In this document: positions 51,701 to 64,000 of the stretch, in pieces
Layout of the letters: every line of letters begins with the position of its first letter
How positions within the stretch are numbered: position 1 is the stretch's first letter
DNA from: Cordia subcordata
Lineage: Eukaryota; Streptophyta; Magnoliopsida; Boraginales; Cordiaceae
Length of the DNA: 64,000 nucleotides
Assembly (NCBI GenBank): GCA_028554755.1
Contig: JAPTOF010000003.1
Location: forward strand, 31,266,001-31,330,000
Direction: 5' to 3'
Position numbers and translations under genes: made by a program
Notes under the pieces: generated by a model
Seen by the model: only the letters and a program-made list of their open reading frames with translations
What the model was told of the DNA's origin: nothing
Database searches by the model: none

Positions 51701-52197
51701 AAAAATAGCTTGTCATTATTGAATCTCCCTCGTATCCGAGTCCAGCACTAAGATGTTGAACATAATTCATATAATCAGGTGTATCCAAATGGGTGGACCG
51801 CGGTTTATGTATTTCTTGACAATCCAGGGATGTGGAATTTGAGGTCACAACATTTGAAAAATTGGTATCTGGGGCAAGAGCTCTATATTAGAGTTTACGA
51901 CGCTGACCCCAACCCAGCCAAAGAGCGCCCACCACCGGCGAATATGCTAATTTGTGGTTAGTTCTAATACAATTCAAGCAATATTTTTATTTGGTTTGGG
52001 TCCTTGTATGCATGCATGTATGTGTATATATAATAGTCATCTAAATTTTGGTTTGGCATGTCTCAGGAAATGTCCAGGTACCTCCACCTCCACCTTCACA
52101 AGGACCTCCTGCTCCTGGCCCCACACCGGAACCGGCCGTGACACCACCACCTCCGACGACCGCAGCTAGTTCAAGAACTTCACAGCTAAGATGGTGA
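48771..52197 (+). CDS. SKU5-similar (SKS) multicopper-oxidase-like protein
   Basis: Exons 48771-48917, 49087-49196, 49610-49880, 50352-50472, 50676-51027, 51141-51509, 51588-51666, 51779-51956 and 52067-52197 join in phase to 585 residues. A signal peptide (cleavage near AHG|AD, residue 26) leads into three cupredoxin domains of the ascorbate oxidase/laccase fold. The copper ligands are lost: WNGIHQ (86-91) replaces WHG, FFYFPS (126-131) replaces the YHSH type, WHLDGFGFF (446-454) replaces HLHGH, and DNPGMW (497-502) has no HCH. This is the SKU5/NTP303/Bp10 family, secreted glycoproteins in cell expansion and pollen tube growth. The tail from about 546 is Pro-rich and ends SRTSQLRW without a hydrophobic end, so no GPI anchor is expected. 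Several N-glycosylation sites are present. Confidence 0.95.
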
Positions 52198-54942
52198 CTA
52201 TCTAACTAATAGTTGATTCATTGATGGTTATGAATTTTTTAGTGTATTTAAGAAATTACGTATCGAACAGGACTTCGTCTGTAGATATTTAAATCTTATG
52301 TTATAATTTCCACTAGAAAAAGGATGGGTCGCTATTGAGTTGAGTGCGTATGTAATATAATGTATTATTGCTTTTCAATTTATCTAACCATTTTCGCGTT
52401 ATTTGAATTTGCCCAGGTTTCAGATTGTCATGATCTGCGTCTTCAGCGCCCTACATATGAGTACGTAAATAAGGATCTTCGTCTGGATATTGAAGTTCAA
52501 CTGCTGCCAAATTCAGACATTTCGAGGCATTTGGCCACTATTATTTTAGATTTTTAAAAATAAGGATACGAAATTTAGTTCTGGTTAAAGAGGTTCTTGT
52601 AATAAAATCATACAGATTTTTTCCCAAAAAAAAAAGAAAAAAAGAAGGGGCTAATAAAGTCTTTGTCTGAAGTCCGAACACTACATTACTACAAATCTTA
52701 TCCTCCTATAGAGCACCATTCCAAGAGTTCTATTGTAAAAGCCTCTTTTTGAGAGCCAAATAGCAATTTGCACACTCGTTTTAGACGAGCACTATCAAAC
52801 TTGATGGTAGTCAAAGTGGTAACGTGTTTCTAAAACTCTTCTCCTTGGACAAGATCAACATATTTAACAATTAGGGGCAAAAAAAAAAAAAAGAAGGAAA
52901 TTCTCTAGCCGCAAAGATGCAGGCCTAACTTCTAAGATGACAAGTGGGTCGGGTTAGGCCCACCTCAGCCAATGATTTTGTCCAGCCTAGTAGCCAAGCC
53001 CAAGAACCCAGCTCGCATAAACGCGTGTGTCATATATAAAGGAAAAAGGGCCCGTTGGTGCCAACCCATGGGGGCCAAAAATAGTTTGTTCTCCTGGAAA
53101 CATGGTCCATGCCGTGTCAGTTCAATCAACAGCCCAGACTAATGAGACAATATCACAGGGCCCGATCCAATACTATTTAGTAGGTCGCGCCTAGTCTGTC
53201 TGCACTGGGCTCACTTGCCCATCTGGACCTAATTTGCCTTTCTAATGAAGAGGGCTCGCAAGTCGCAACCCCCACTAACATTCCCTATTTTATATAAGAT
53301 GCAATAAAATCATATGTCAAATTTCTTCCAGAAAGAACATTCACCAAGGATAAATTTGTTAATTAGTCATTTTCTTGTGTTTTCTTAGTCTAGTAAGGAT
53401 ATCTAAAATTTCTTACAGCGCTATATTCTTATGTAAGCACAAGTTGTTTAGGCAAATTATATTTGTCATTTGTTTAGCTTATTCATCATTCCATAACAAA
53501 TATCTATAGTTCAGCATGACACACAAGTACTTGTGATGGTTTCTCATGAGAAGAAAACAATTGGCTTTGAGCAAATTGATGGCCACAATTTAACGACATT
53601 TTCGCCATTACTTTTGTCAATAACGCCTGTGAATCTCTTTTGTTTACATAGAGTGACCATCAAAAAACTGAAAAAATCACCCATACTGTGAACCAAAAAA
53701 AAAAAAGGACGTGTTAAGTTTAAAAATCATCAGTCATCAACAATTTCCAAAATAACCGAAGTGATAAATTGAAAGATAACGTTTGGTAAGGTACTGAACT
53801 GTAGCATTATTAATTTGAAGCATATAATATAGCTGAAAGCAAAAGCCCTTAAAATTTTTACTGTTTTCCCCTTATGAATATGCTTGATTTAATAACAATC
53901 GGAAGAGTAAGCAAAGATCTGCATTCAATTCAACCGTATTGAATTTGTAACATAACAATCTTACAATGTGGATGATCGAAAATACTACAATACTAGAAGA
54001 TCTATAATTCAAAGTTCACATATTAATTGACCTTTACATAAGTATCACACATAAATAAAACTTGGTTAAATAAGAAACATAAATGCAGTACTTACATTTA
54101 CTGCATTTAATATATCAAACCCAAATGCCTCAACTGATAATATCTTGTAGCCACTGAGAGACATTGACAAGATTGTACAAGTTCATCAGGTGTTGACTAA
54201 CGAAGCATTAGAATTTAGACATGGTTCAAGTAGAAATTAGGTGTTGAATTCAGCTGCTATCTAGAAGAAGGAAACAAACACAAAAACAAGCAAAGTACAG
54301 GTGTCACTGTCGAGTGTAGACTTGAAGGCATTAAATTATTGGCACTCAAATAAAGAAAGCTTAACGGAAGATTGATTCATATCGCAAATTTTAGTGACTT
54401 TCTTTGTGGCATTCCATTCTTTTTTATTGATGGTCACCTCCAAAATGTGTGTTTTGTGTGTGTGCATGTCAGTGACAGAAAAAGACTTTCTTGTACATGA
54501 AACAATGAGCTAATAATAGGGTACTGATGGGATTGACAACTCTATGCCAACCTCTCTCAAAGTGATCATTTCACGTTCTCTCCAAACTTAAAGATTCCAA
54601 AAAGCGGGCTTTCAAAATTTATTCGATATTACTTATCTGAAATCTTAAATTTAAAAAGCATATAAACACATGCATAAGAACAACCAAAAGAAATGCACCT
54701 TTTCGTGCAAGAATCAGAAGGCAAGAAAATCAGAAATGGGAACTCTCTTAAAATGTACATATAATACATATTGTTTAATTTAAAGATCTTTTATGGTCAG
54801 GGGTCTTGAATATTATCCTATTGACAGACTTTGGATAATGGTAACAAATTAAATAAATGAAGGAATAGTATTAATTCACATATAACATTGCAAATTCTAA
54901 TCAAATTAGATCAATGTATATAGAAAATGTGAAACCTTGGGA
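52198..54942. other. Intergenic region, no supported gene
   Basis: Contains the 3' UTR of the SKU5-like gene on the left and of the zinc finger gene on the right. A less AT-rich stretch at about 52900-53290 with many 'gcccac/gcccaa' words may be an old repeat. No ORF is convincing. Confidence 0.5.
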
Positions 54943-55017
54943 TCAATAATGACAATCCACCAAGGTTGGTGTGGTGGATAGCACAAGGGTAGTCTCTTTC
55001 TTATCTTGTTGTTGTTG

Positions 55018-55048
<31 letters not shown>

Positions 55049-56004
55049 TTTACGGAAAAGGAGAACTTATTGTGATCATCTTCTGGAGCTGGAAGGTTGA
55101 GATCCAAAGACAAAGACACCCCATTATTTCTCAGCTTATTCTTATTAGCTTCCTCAGAATCTTGATTCACAGAAAGTGGACTCAGTGGACTCAAAGACAA
55201 GGCTGTGTTGGCAACTACATTAGACCCCCTATGGCGTCTCATGTGGCCGCCCAGCGCTTGCCCTGATGTAAACTCCGCACCACAATAGGAGCATTCGTGG
55301 ATCTTGGGAGAAGAAGAATACTTGTTGCTCATGTTGTTAACATTGCCCAATTGATAAGAAAGTGGTGGCAGATTATTATTATTATTGTTGTTGTTGTTGT
55401 TGCTGTTTTTGAAGAATCCTTCATCTTCATCGGAAAAAGCAAAAGAGTAATGCTTCTTTTCTTCAGCTGCAGCCAGGTTCTTAGGCTTCTTGTGGCTTGC
55501 CCTGTGGCCTCCAAGTGCTTGAAATGAAGGGAAAGTGCGGTTACAAGTCTTGCATTCATAAACATACATCCCAGACTTACCATTCCCAGTGGAGGATGTC
55601 TCAATGTACCTCTTGCTGTTGAATTTAACCGACGTGCCAACATAGTAGTCTTGATCATGATGATGAAGATGACGATCATTATTATTCTTGGCTGATGAGT
55701 ACTCTCTTGATTGTCCTTGGGCTAACAGAATTAGCAACTTCGCGGTGTCCTCATCTTCCGTGGTGGTGCTGATGGCGAATTCATCCGAAGAGGCTGGTGA
55801 TGAGCTCGAATTGTTGTTGCTGTCGTTGTTGTTGTTGTTATTATGATCTCCATTGCTTCCATACACTCCTTCGCCGCTTGACAAATGAGTTGCAATGGTG
55901 AAAGGGATTGGAGATTGAGGCCTTTGACGCTTTGTTCTCTTGCCCTTGATCACATTAATGTTGGCAACATCTTTATGCCCTACCACTTCCTCTGGGGTCT
56001 CCAT
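54943..56004 (-). CDS. C2H2 zinc finger repressor, ZAT type
   Basis: An intronless gene for 353 residues. Order of motifs: basic box KRTKRQRP (22-29, likely nuclear signal), L-box-like [12 protein letters not shown] (83-94), finger 1 with C151, C154, H167, H171, finger 2 with C238, C241, H254, H258, and EAR motif LDLNLPAP (300-307). Both fingers carry the plant QALGGH signature. This is the C1-2i/ZAT class: DNA-binding repressors that recruit TOPLESS-type corepressors through the EAR motif, often stress-responsive. Unusual are long Asn runs (55-60, 202-211) and a near C-terminal Gln run of about 14 coded by CAG and CAA repeats. Which ZAT it is cannot be told from the sequence alone. Confidence 0.93.
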
Positions 56005-56133
56005 TTTTGATCTTCACCACCACCACCACCACCGCAACACAAACTCTATGTCTCCAAGAAAATGAGAGGAAAGTGAGATAAAAAGATGTTTGAAGGAAGC
56101 TTGGGAGAGGAATTAAATGAATTTGGGGGGGTG

Positions 56134-56139
56134 TATATA
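56134..56139 (-). promoter_or_regulatory. Putative TATA box of the ZAT gene
   Basis: CTATATAC on the minus strand, 130 bp upstream of the ATG at 56004. Spacing is suitable for a short 5' leader, which contains a CT/GGT-rich stretch next to the start codon. Confidence 0.5.
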
Positions 56140-56149
56140 GTTTGTGATT

Positions 56150-58974
56150 GAGAAAAGTTTTGAGTATTCAAAAAAGACACCCCCCACAAGGGATTTCTAA
56201 CTGCGAATTACTCTCCCAATTCCTTGAAAGAAATGAATGTTACAACTCTTTTCTTTCTCTTTTTTTTTTAAATTTTTTTTCTTTTTCTGGTCAAAGAATG
56301 TTACAAGTTATATATAGACAAAGGGCATTTGTTTTCTCTTAGTGTGTGAGAGATGGTGATGTGTGAGAGGAGGGAAGGGTTATGGAGGAACCAAGTAGAG
56401 GGAAAACATACCATTTTTTTGACTGAAAAAAAATAACAAATATTATCTTATATATGTTGGAGGCTTTTTGAGTTTAAGAGTTGGGATTTTTGAAAAGCCA
56501 TTTTGTTCGATTTAATGAAAATGAAGAAAATAAGACAAGGGAAAAGAAAAACAAAAAAGAAAAAGGCAATGGCCGTTTTGCACTCTCTTGTATTTACCAA
56601 GTGTTTGATGCCAATTTATATCTACCGTACGTATGCAAGAGGTGAAATCTAAAAACACCACAAACAAAAACTACTCCTTAAGCTAAGCTTGTGTAAGAAA
56701 TTTAACAGTGAATATGATCGCAACGCAAGCCTAAAACCACGGAATCTGTGCTTCTCCACCCAGTCTTTATTTTATTTTATTTTTTTAAAATTTTGTTTTA
56801 TGGTAAGGACTAGGGAGTAACTAATTATCTGTTGTCTTTTTAGTGTTAAATAGTTTGAGTCTTCTTTCTTTCTTGATGACTAACTCTTTGAAGAAGTTTT
56901 GAATTGGTAAAAAAAGTTTCAGTAAAGTTCTAAAATTGGGCATTAATACAAATTACATTACTTCTAATTAATAACTTTTATAGATTTTGACTAAAAAATA
57001 GTTCAATATTACTATGATGGAAATCTATTAGTGTGGTAAATTCCTCTAAATTATTTAGTCCTCCCTTAGGATAAGATTATAAATATTATTAGTTAAAAAC
57101 TCCTAGAAGGGTGTATACTTGCATAAAATATTGCAACTGTATATAATAAGCATATCTGTTCCAGACGTGGTGTAGCCCTTAAACCCAAGTGTAGGATGCA
57201 TCCATAATTAATGGACCTGGCAAGTTTGAGGATTACTAAACTAAACTAATAAAATTATTGTAATTAGTTACTAAATATATCAAGTTTGGAAAGAAATCTT
57301 CTTACTTGTATGTGTAACAATTATGTTAATTACCTAACACACAATCAATCCGTTCATGTGCTGCTGACCCACTTACCATCTTGAGTTTTCTCTATTCTAT
57401 GAGTAGCCAATAATTATAATAATCTAATTATATTGACCAATCATTAAATGCTCTTTAGAAAATGTGTTGTTTAGGATGATGACACTTGTTAATTTTGCTT
57501 GTTTTGGTTCTTTGAGACCCTGGAAAGGTGAGCTAAGATTTGAATTAGGAAATTTTCTCTTTCTTTTTTTCTTTTTCGGGCTAATTTTTGTAGAATTTTC
57601 TTGCTAAAGTAATACTAAATATTCTCTTCCATAAAAGTAAAGATGCAAGATCTCTATTCTTTTGGGCATTCAAGGCTTTACGATCTCATATATCACAATG
57701 TGGATGCAGGTAAGTAAACATTCCAATATATCATTCAGGTAATTTCTGACTCATTTTTACATGAGAAAACACCTGGGTACTTTCTGCTCATTTTATATGA
57801 TAAAAATTGAACAATTAATATAAATAAATTTTGCCATATATACAAAGTAGAAATAAAATATTATTGAGTGAAATAAAGCGTTATCTTAGACAAAGTAACC
57901 AAAAAAAAAAAATTAATTGAAGTGCCCTTGGTGAGCCCGAAATCTTTAATTATATACTAGAAGAAATAAATAAAAATTACGGAATTGAAACATAATTCGT
58001 GCATGCATTTCCTATAATATGGTAAGAGTGTTAGTGGGTGGTTCATGAAAGAGTGATATATAAGTCAATGTTATCATGGAGATTAAGGCAAGTTCTTGGC
58101 ATGAAGAAAATTATTGACGATGATCAGGAAGCTGCTTTGTGTTTAGCACGTAGAGATGTGAGCGCCTAAGCATAAGCATGAGAAAATACGTGTGAGTTCA
58201 CCTCATCAGCATCAAACACTATCTAATAGTTTATAACCCATACTAGCTTACAACAGATAGTAAGCATGTATGCTAGTGGATGCAATCCACTTCACGAAAC
58301 ATTTGTTTAATACAATCAATTATTCTCTCTCTCTCTCTCTATATATATATATACATATATATGTATGTATACACTTCACAGGTCATGATCATATGAGAGT
58401 AAGAAAGATTCAGTGGCTTGTGAGCAACTCAACCATGACATGTTTGTTGCAACTAACCGTATGAGAGTAAGAAAGATTCACGGGGGTCCGAGAGCCAGGG
58501 AAGGGGGGTACTAGCTCGCAGCGAGAGGTCGGGGGCAGGGCGAAGGGGGGAGGAGATTTGACAATTGTGTGGAAAATGTTTTCTTGTTTTTAGAGAAGAA
58601 AAACATGTTCCAAGAAAATTCCTTATTTTCTATTGACCAAGAAAATATTTTTTATTAATTTTTTTTTAAGCAACCATTTGATAAAAATTATCAATGATTC
58701 TTTATTTTTAATTCAAAAGATAAGTGTACATATGCATTAAGAACACATCTTCTCAAACCATTAAACAAACCAGTCAATCGCCTCCGTCGTAGTCTTGAAT
58801 TCTTCCGCCCAAGCGCCTCGTCCAAGGGCGAGTCTAGTATACTATTACATAGTATTAACAAAATTCTTTCCGGAGGCTTGGGGAGTCCGGGCTCCCCCAA
58901 CACTACCCCCTCTTTCTCCTCCTCTTTCCTCCGCCCCAGATTTCAGATTGCCACATGCAATAGCATGCAGTAAT
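56150..58974. other. Intergenic region between ZAT and pullulanase
   Basis: No gene supported. Features: a CT/TA microsatellite at about 58325-58370, a direct repeat 'tatgagagtaagaaagattca' (58392 and 58459, given here in two halves: tatgagagtaag, aaagattca), a GC-rich patch at 58480-58552 and a GC-rich hairpin at 58877-58899 in what may be the pullulanase 3' UTR. Confidence 0.5.
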
Positions 58975-61900
58975 TCAAGTGTTCCGAGGCTCAACAAAAA
59001 CAGCTGTGGTCCTTCCAGGCACTTTGAAACTGCCAGATAATGCATCGTATGCCGCTCTCTTGACAATGTCATCAGCAGAGCTCATCTGCAGAAAACGTTA
59101 GTGAACACCTTAAGAGAGTATAGCATGGAAGAAGCAAATGACTCCGCTATTCTAATGTACAGAGAACAATGTTATATTGGAGTAATTGATCTTTTCTGTT
59201 GAAAATGTTTGCTCAATCAATACAGATAAAGCTAACTAAGAAAATGAATCAAATCATGACCTATTCTAATCCAGACGATATCGCCTTCTAATTTGGGCCT
59301 ACATATTTGGGAACAAACATGAGCTGGACTTCTGTGTTCGATTGATAAAATAAAAACTTAGGGCAGACTCATCCATAATTAACATAGATATTGAGCCCAC
59401 CTGTATTGGGTGCAATTCTAGAGCTTTTCCTTTCAGTGCAGCAGTTGCAAAAGAGACGTCATTTGGGTGTGCATTGATGATGATCACAACATAAGAGTAT
59501 CTATTACAACGGAAGAGAGATGAACACCGGTAAGTCATATTCTCATCATTAGTTCATAAGGAGAACATACTTATCTAGGGAAGAAACAGATGGGACAAAA
59601 TAGAATTTCCTTCCACTTACAGGGGATCTAGCTGAGTTAGCCCTGAAGCTCCTTCATGGCCATCTTCAACACTCATCAATATGACTCCAGGGACCCACGA
59701 TGGACCAGTATTGTGAAAACGTACTCGTTCCTGAGTTATGTTTTGACATGAAACAGAGCAAAAATAGAAGTTTGATGATTCTATGCAAGATTCATCCATC
59801 AATAATGTACTAGATATACCTAATTGAGTGAGAATACTAACATACACAGAGAGAGAGAGAGAGAGAGAGATTGACAGGTAATTAGCAATTATTGGTTACA
59901 CATGAATGTATGGTTTACACACTTCATTTCTCCTATCTGCATATTCAATCCAAAAGAGGTTATAATCCTCGTGATCACAAAGGTCGATCCTCCATAATTT
60001 GACTACACCACAGAAGGGGTTTTTTGTCTCACTACCATAGAATTTGTAGCAGGCAGGTATAGAACTTAAAAGGGCAAGGACCTGGTAAAACCCAACGTGT
60101 AATGAGGACTCGAAAAAACTTGGATATTATTACTGGCTGGATAGGCAAATTCTAGCAACTAAAGTGCGATCACTACAATATATTGGACTATTTGGCTTTG
60201 GAAGATTCTAGTGAGACAATACTGCTTTGCAGACAGAAGGTTACTCTAGTTAAGCAAATGATCTTTCTCAAGTTCCATCAGCTTAAAATAGGCTTGCATG
60301 GACGGCATTTACATTTTTCTCTTACCTGGATGGCATTTTCTGTTCGCAATCGGAAGAGTGGTGAAGAATATCTGATCTTTAAGAGGCCCAAGTAATTGTC
60401 AACAGCTGCAAGGATGTGACTCTTCTGAGGCTTGAAAGATCGATCTGCTAGTCTGGGCTTGATTCTACCCAAAAAAAGATATATATAAACTACTAATAAA
60501 GAAAGAATAGATCTTAAACGAGAACAACCTCTATTGCCACATTCAATTTTAAGTTTCATACTGGACGCCTGTCCTACTCAACAAAAACATTTAAGAGTAG
60601 TGGAAATGATTGAATTGAATCCTTACAGCAGCCAATTCCTCTCATTTTTCTCCTTCGGAGGGAGGCCGACACCCCAGTTGTTAGAATTGTAGGAGAAGTC
60701 TAACCTGGAACAGTGAATCTAGAGTCAGAAGCAACTTAAATTGAAACAAAATTCGATGGTGTATGAGTCTTGTAATAATAAAAAGCGATGCAGTCATGGC
60801 AACAGCATGGAGAAGCAAATAATGTTCTCTATAAATTTTAAGAATCAAAATAAACTGAGATTTAAATTGGTGGTGAACCTGTTGAACCAATCACCAGAAT
60901 TATATGAGTCACGATCTAAGGATTTTGAGCGCAGCATCTCATCACCAGAGTGGAAAAATGGTATTCCCTACATAATAATTTAGTCAGCATGAAAACATAT
61001 GGAATATATTATGGCCTATTTCACACCATGACTGTTTGGACAAACCACTGAGAGTTTAGGTTTCTGCAATTACCAAAATCTACTTGCCAAGCCCTGAGAG
61101 TAGTGAGCAAATGTCAAGAAAAGTTAAATGCACCCTCTTTCCAAATGGAATGTCCTAATCTTTACAGTCACCCTATTCAAAATTCATTTTTACTTCCTCT
61201 AAAAGATAAATTTCTCCTTTTAACATGCAATTTTCTTTTTACACTCTGTTAGAACAAATACCTTGTTGGAGACAATTTCTTTATATAAAATGCAGGAAGA
61301 TAAAGCAAACTCCTTTTCTTAGCCCAACTAGTATTGTACATTGGGCCAGTCAAACTAAGCATTCATTCAGCAATAGGGGGAATATATTTATTTTAAAACA
61401 ACTACAATCTAATTCCAACAAACAGTTAGTTCATTTTTCCTAGAAGCTCATCTTAGCAAATACATAGTCAGGGTACTTTGTGCAGTGGCCACAGAAAAAA
61501 AACTGTTTAGTACTTCCTATCATTTAGCTTTATTTCTGACTTGTTCTGTAATGCCAAAAAGCAGGTAACTTAGAATGTATCTAAGCTCTACTATCTTATA
61601 ACTTATTCCTAGTAGTTTTTCTTAATGCACTCTTTGGTTTTTCTTAATGCAGTCTTTGGCTTTAAAACTGGTGGGCTGGCAAGAGAGAGACTGAGAGTGT
61701 CTTGGAAAACAGCAGCAGAACTGCCCATTTACAGGTCCATATCACATGAAGATGGGTAATGCATACTGGCTACCAGCAGAACCAACATTATTTTCCACTT
61801 GTTACAGATTAAAAATTGCAAAAGTTTCATAGATTGGTTTACAGGTAGACAATATTTTTCCAAGGCATTTGCTATATAAACAAATAAAATAGTAAAAACA

Positions 61901-63992
61901 AGTGAAAGAATTAATTTGACAAATTAGGTGGTGAACCCAGTACATTACTAACAACTAACAAATTATTACAAATTTAATTATCTGTAACAAGATTAGAACA
62001 AAACATAATATCCTAACCTGGGAAAGTGCTATTATGCTGGTAGCCAAATGATTCATCCTGCACCTCTCCTCCAAAGATAAGTTCATTGGAGTCTATGCAA
62101 GAGAGACACGTAAGTTAAACCAGACAGAAAAAACATCTAACGAGTTAGAAGCTCACAGAGCAGAATGTACCTTTAAGCTCACAATGTCGAAAAGAGTTTC
62201 ATTATCATGAGCAGAAACATAATTGATCTGGAAAAAAACAATAACGATGAGAGCCACTCAAAAGGAACTGAAACAACTAAGCAGCAAATTAGGATAAGAT
62301 CAAAGAACATATGAATTTTGAAAGAAAATCAAGGAACAGATGCAAGTTATTCCAGATGTTTGATATTCTTAGCATGAAACATTCTATTCCTTTACCTTTT
62401 TATTTCACTTTTCTTTCTTTCTTTCTTTTTCTTTCTCAACCCCGTCCCTTTTCGTTGGTGTGGACGTTTCTTACATATAGATATATTCATTGAACACCAA
62501 ACAACTTACTGTTTCACTAGGGGAAGAAGCATATCCGACAGGTCTCCCATCATGAGTCAAAACTTCAGATCCTGTAACCTAAACAAAAGAGGAGGGTTGA
62601 GAACTCCATTTGTCATGGTTAGATTCAGCACACGGAATAGATCTGGAATTTTCATCTACTGCCCATGGTAGACATTACCTCGTGACCATCATGGTCTGTT
62701 AACAAAAAGTTCTTTAGGTTTGCAGCCATCCCAACCTGAATCAGACAACTATCTCTATGAGGCAGCACACAAAATGAAACAAGCACCATTGAAATTTAGG
62801 AGCTGAGAAGATGGAAAGACGACATTCTGGAGAAAGAAGCAGAAACTTAGTTTAATAAGCTAAAAGAAATGAGAAGAAAAAATTAATTTTGAAGCAGGAA
62901 AATCAGTTATTAAGAAACATATAGCATTAATTTCCTTGAATACAATATAGGAAACTATTTATGCTGTCCTTCACATATATATCGTATTCATGTGTCACCA
63001 AGTATGTGAAAATTCTATACCTGAATGTGATCCTTTGATACAGCAAGCATATGCTCTGCATTAGCGTTACCGCCATGGTCATGATCGTTCGGCTGAAAGA
63101 GAAGTAAACATACAATCAATATGAACTCTGTCATCCATGCCCATAGTCATAAATCTCTATGTTAGGCTCAACAATCTTAATTACCTCCAATGATAGACCT
63201 GTAACAAAACCTTGCTGAAGTGGGTGACCAAAAGGAGATCCACCCAGCAATGCATCTCGAATTCGATCATTGAAGCTGAATGCATCAATAATGCAATTGT
63301 TTTAATTTTTCTTTTTTAATATCTTTCAGACGAGATAGGTGTACAAATTAGAGAAAATGACAACAAACAAATGCTTGGCATTTTATAATGTTAATTTTGG
63401 TAATATTGCATCCTACCAACTTTCAAGTATTTGCTTAACCAAGCTCAATGAACATGGCACCTATAATTAAGCCATGTGACATCAGAACAATCAACTCATT
63501 TCTTATGTTTGAGACATCTATTTATCCTTTCTTTTAAATGAACTTTTGTCTCAAATTGCTCTCTCATGACAATGGCAACATATAGATTTTAAGTCTTCGT
63601 GACATCTGAACAATTAACTCGGCTATGATATTGAAACATACAGTATTCAAATATATTCTTCAACAATGAGCTCCAGTGAAAATGGTTTCTTCTAGTTGTG
63701 TCTTTGATCAGGTCATCTGAAAACTTCAATTTCACTGAGAAATACTGACATTTAAGAGCATTTTTCAGTTGACACTACATTTTCACTAATAAACAGAAAA
63801 GATTGAACGCGAGAGGGATAGGGAGGGTGGGAAGAGAGGGAGAGAGAGAGAGAAGAAGGAAGTAGGCAAAGGAAACACAGCAGGAGAGTAAAGCAGTACC
63901 TCCCGATCCCAGTACCACAAAGGTTAATTTGCGATGCATTTACCCCTCGTCCATTGTTTGTCACCTCACCGAAGTCCCAACCTTCACCATAT
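58975..63992 (-). CDS. PU1: Pullulanase / limit dextrinase, 3' part (5' end outside window)
   Basis: Thirteen exons (63992-63900, 63275-63185, 63092-63021, 62735-62679, 62578-62510, 62227-62171, 62092-62018, 60967-60879, 60704-60627, 60464-60326, 59730-59621, 59500-59401, 59085-58975) join in phase to the last 379 residues. The first has an acceptor (tttcctag) at the window edge, so the window ends in an intron. The plastid enzyme cleaves alpha-1,6 bonds in starch and limit dextrins. [10 protein letters not shown] carries the GH13 general acid Glu, and [13 protein letters not shown] carries the transition-state Asp; the nucleophile Asp lies outside. [27 protein letters not shown] (in two parts: [24 protein letters not shown]), [12 protein letters not shown] and the end [15 protein letters not shown] are typical of plant limit dextrinase. 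No defect is seen. Confidence 0.95.
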
Positions 63993-64000
63993 CTAGGAAA

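Noticed and set aside
55006..55527. Plus-strand Leu- and Val-rich ORFs
   Set aside because: Antisense of the CAG/CAA and AAT/AAC repeats of the ZAT gene.

Overview
This 64 kb window is nuclear DNA of a flowering plant, most likely a eudicot. The genes are split by many GT-AG introns, the spacers are AT-rich and full of microsatellites and small transposons, and the products (plastid NADP-malate dehydrogenase, NAC and ZAT transcription factors, SKU5-like protein, plastid pullulanase) are typical of higher plants. I cannot name the species.

Layout. 1-7.7 kb is gene-poor: a three-frameshift pseudogene on the minus strand with decayed copies of its tail beside it, a duplicated 250-bp segment split by a MITE, and a decayed LINE ORF1. 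At 7.7-8.4 kb a glycine-rich secreted protein (minus) has an 897-bp hAT-like transposon 13 bp upstream of its TATA box. 9.4-17.9 kb has no gene I can support, but holds tandem repeats, MITEs and a decayed plastid trnA fragment. 18-32.4 kb is the first gene-dense block: SmF (+), plastid NADP-malate dehydrogenase (+) and a NAC050/052-like factor (-). The last joins a NAC-domain part at 30.7-32.4 kb to a coiled-coil exon at 27.5-28.0 kb across a 2.7-kb intron. 34.8-37.0 kb is a non-autonomous LTR retrotransposon whose 3' LTR is fused to an inverted LTR copy, giving a roughly 390-bp-arm hairpin. 37-44 kb is intergenic with MITEs, a CACTA-like fragment and a 5'-truncated LINE. 44.1-52.2 kb carries a RABC2/Rab18-type GTPase (+) and a SKU5-similar protein (+). 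54.9-56.0 kb is an intronless ZAT-type zinc finger repressor (-). 59.0-64.0 kb is the 3' half of a pullulanase/limit dextrinase gene (-) that runs out of the window.

The genes are independent plant transcription units, not a pathway cluster. Two act in plastid carbon metabolism (malate valve, starch debranching) and two at the cell surface (glycine-rich protein, SKU5-like). All exon joins given were checked by hand for reading phase and GT-AG borders; none has been checked against transcripts. I found no convincing new multi-gene system. The strongest unusual items are the inverted LTR hairpin, the LTR with a duplicated TATA region, the hAT insertion abutting a core promoter, and the plastid trnA relic.
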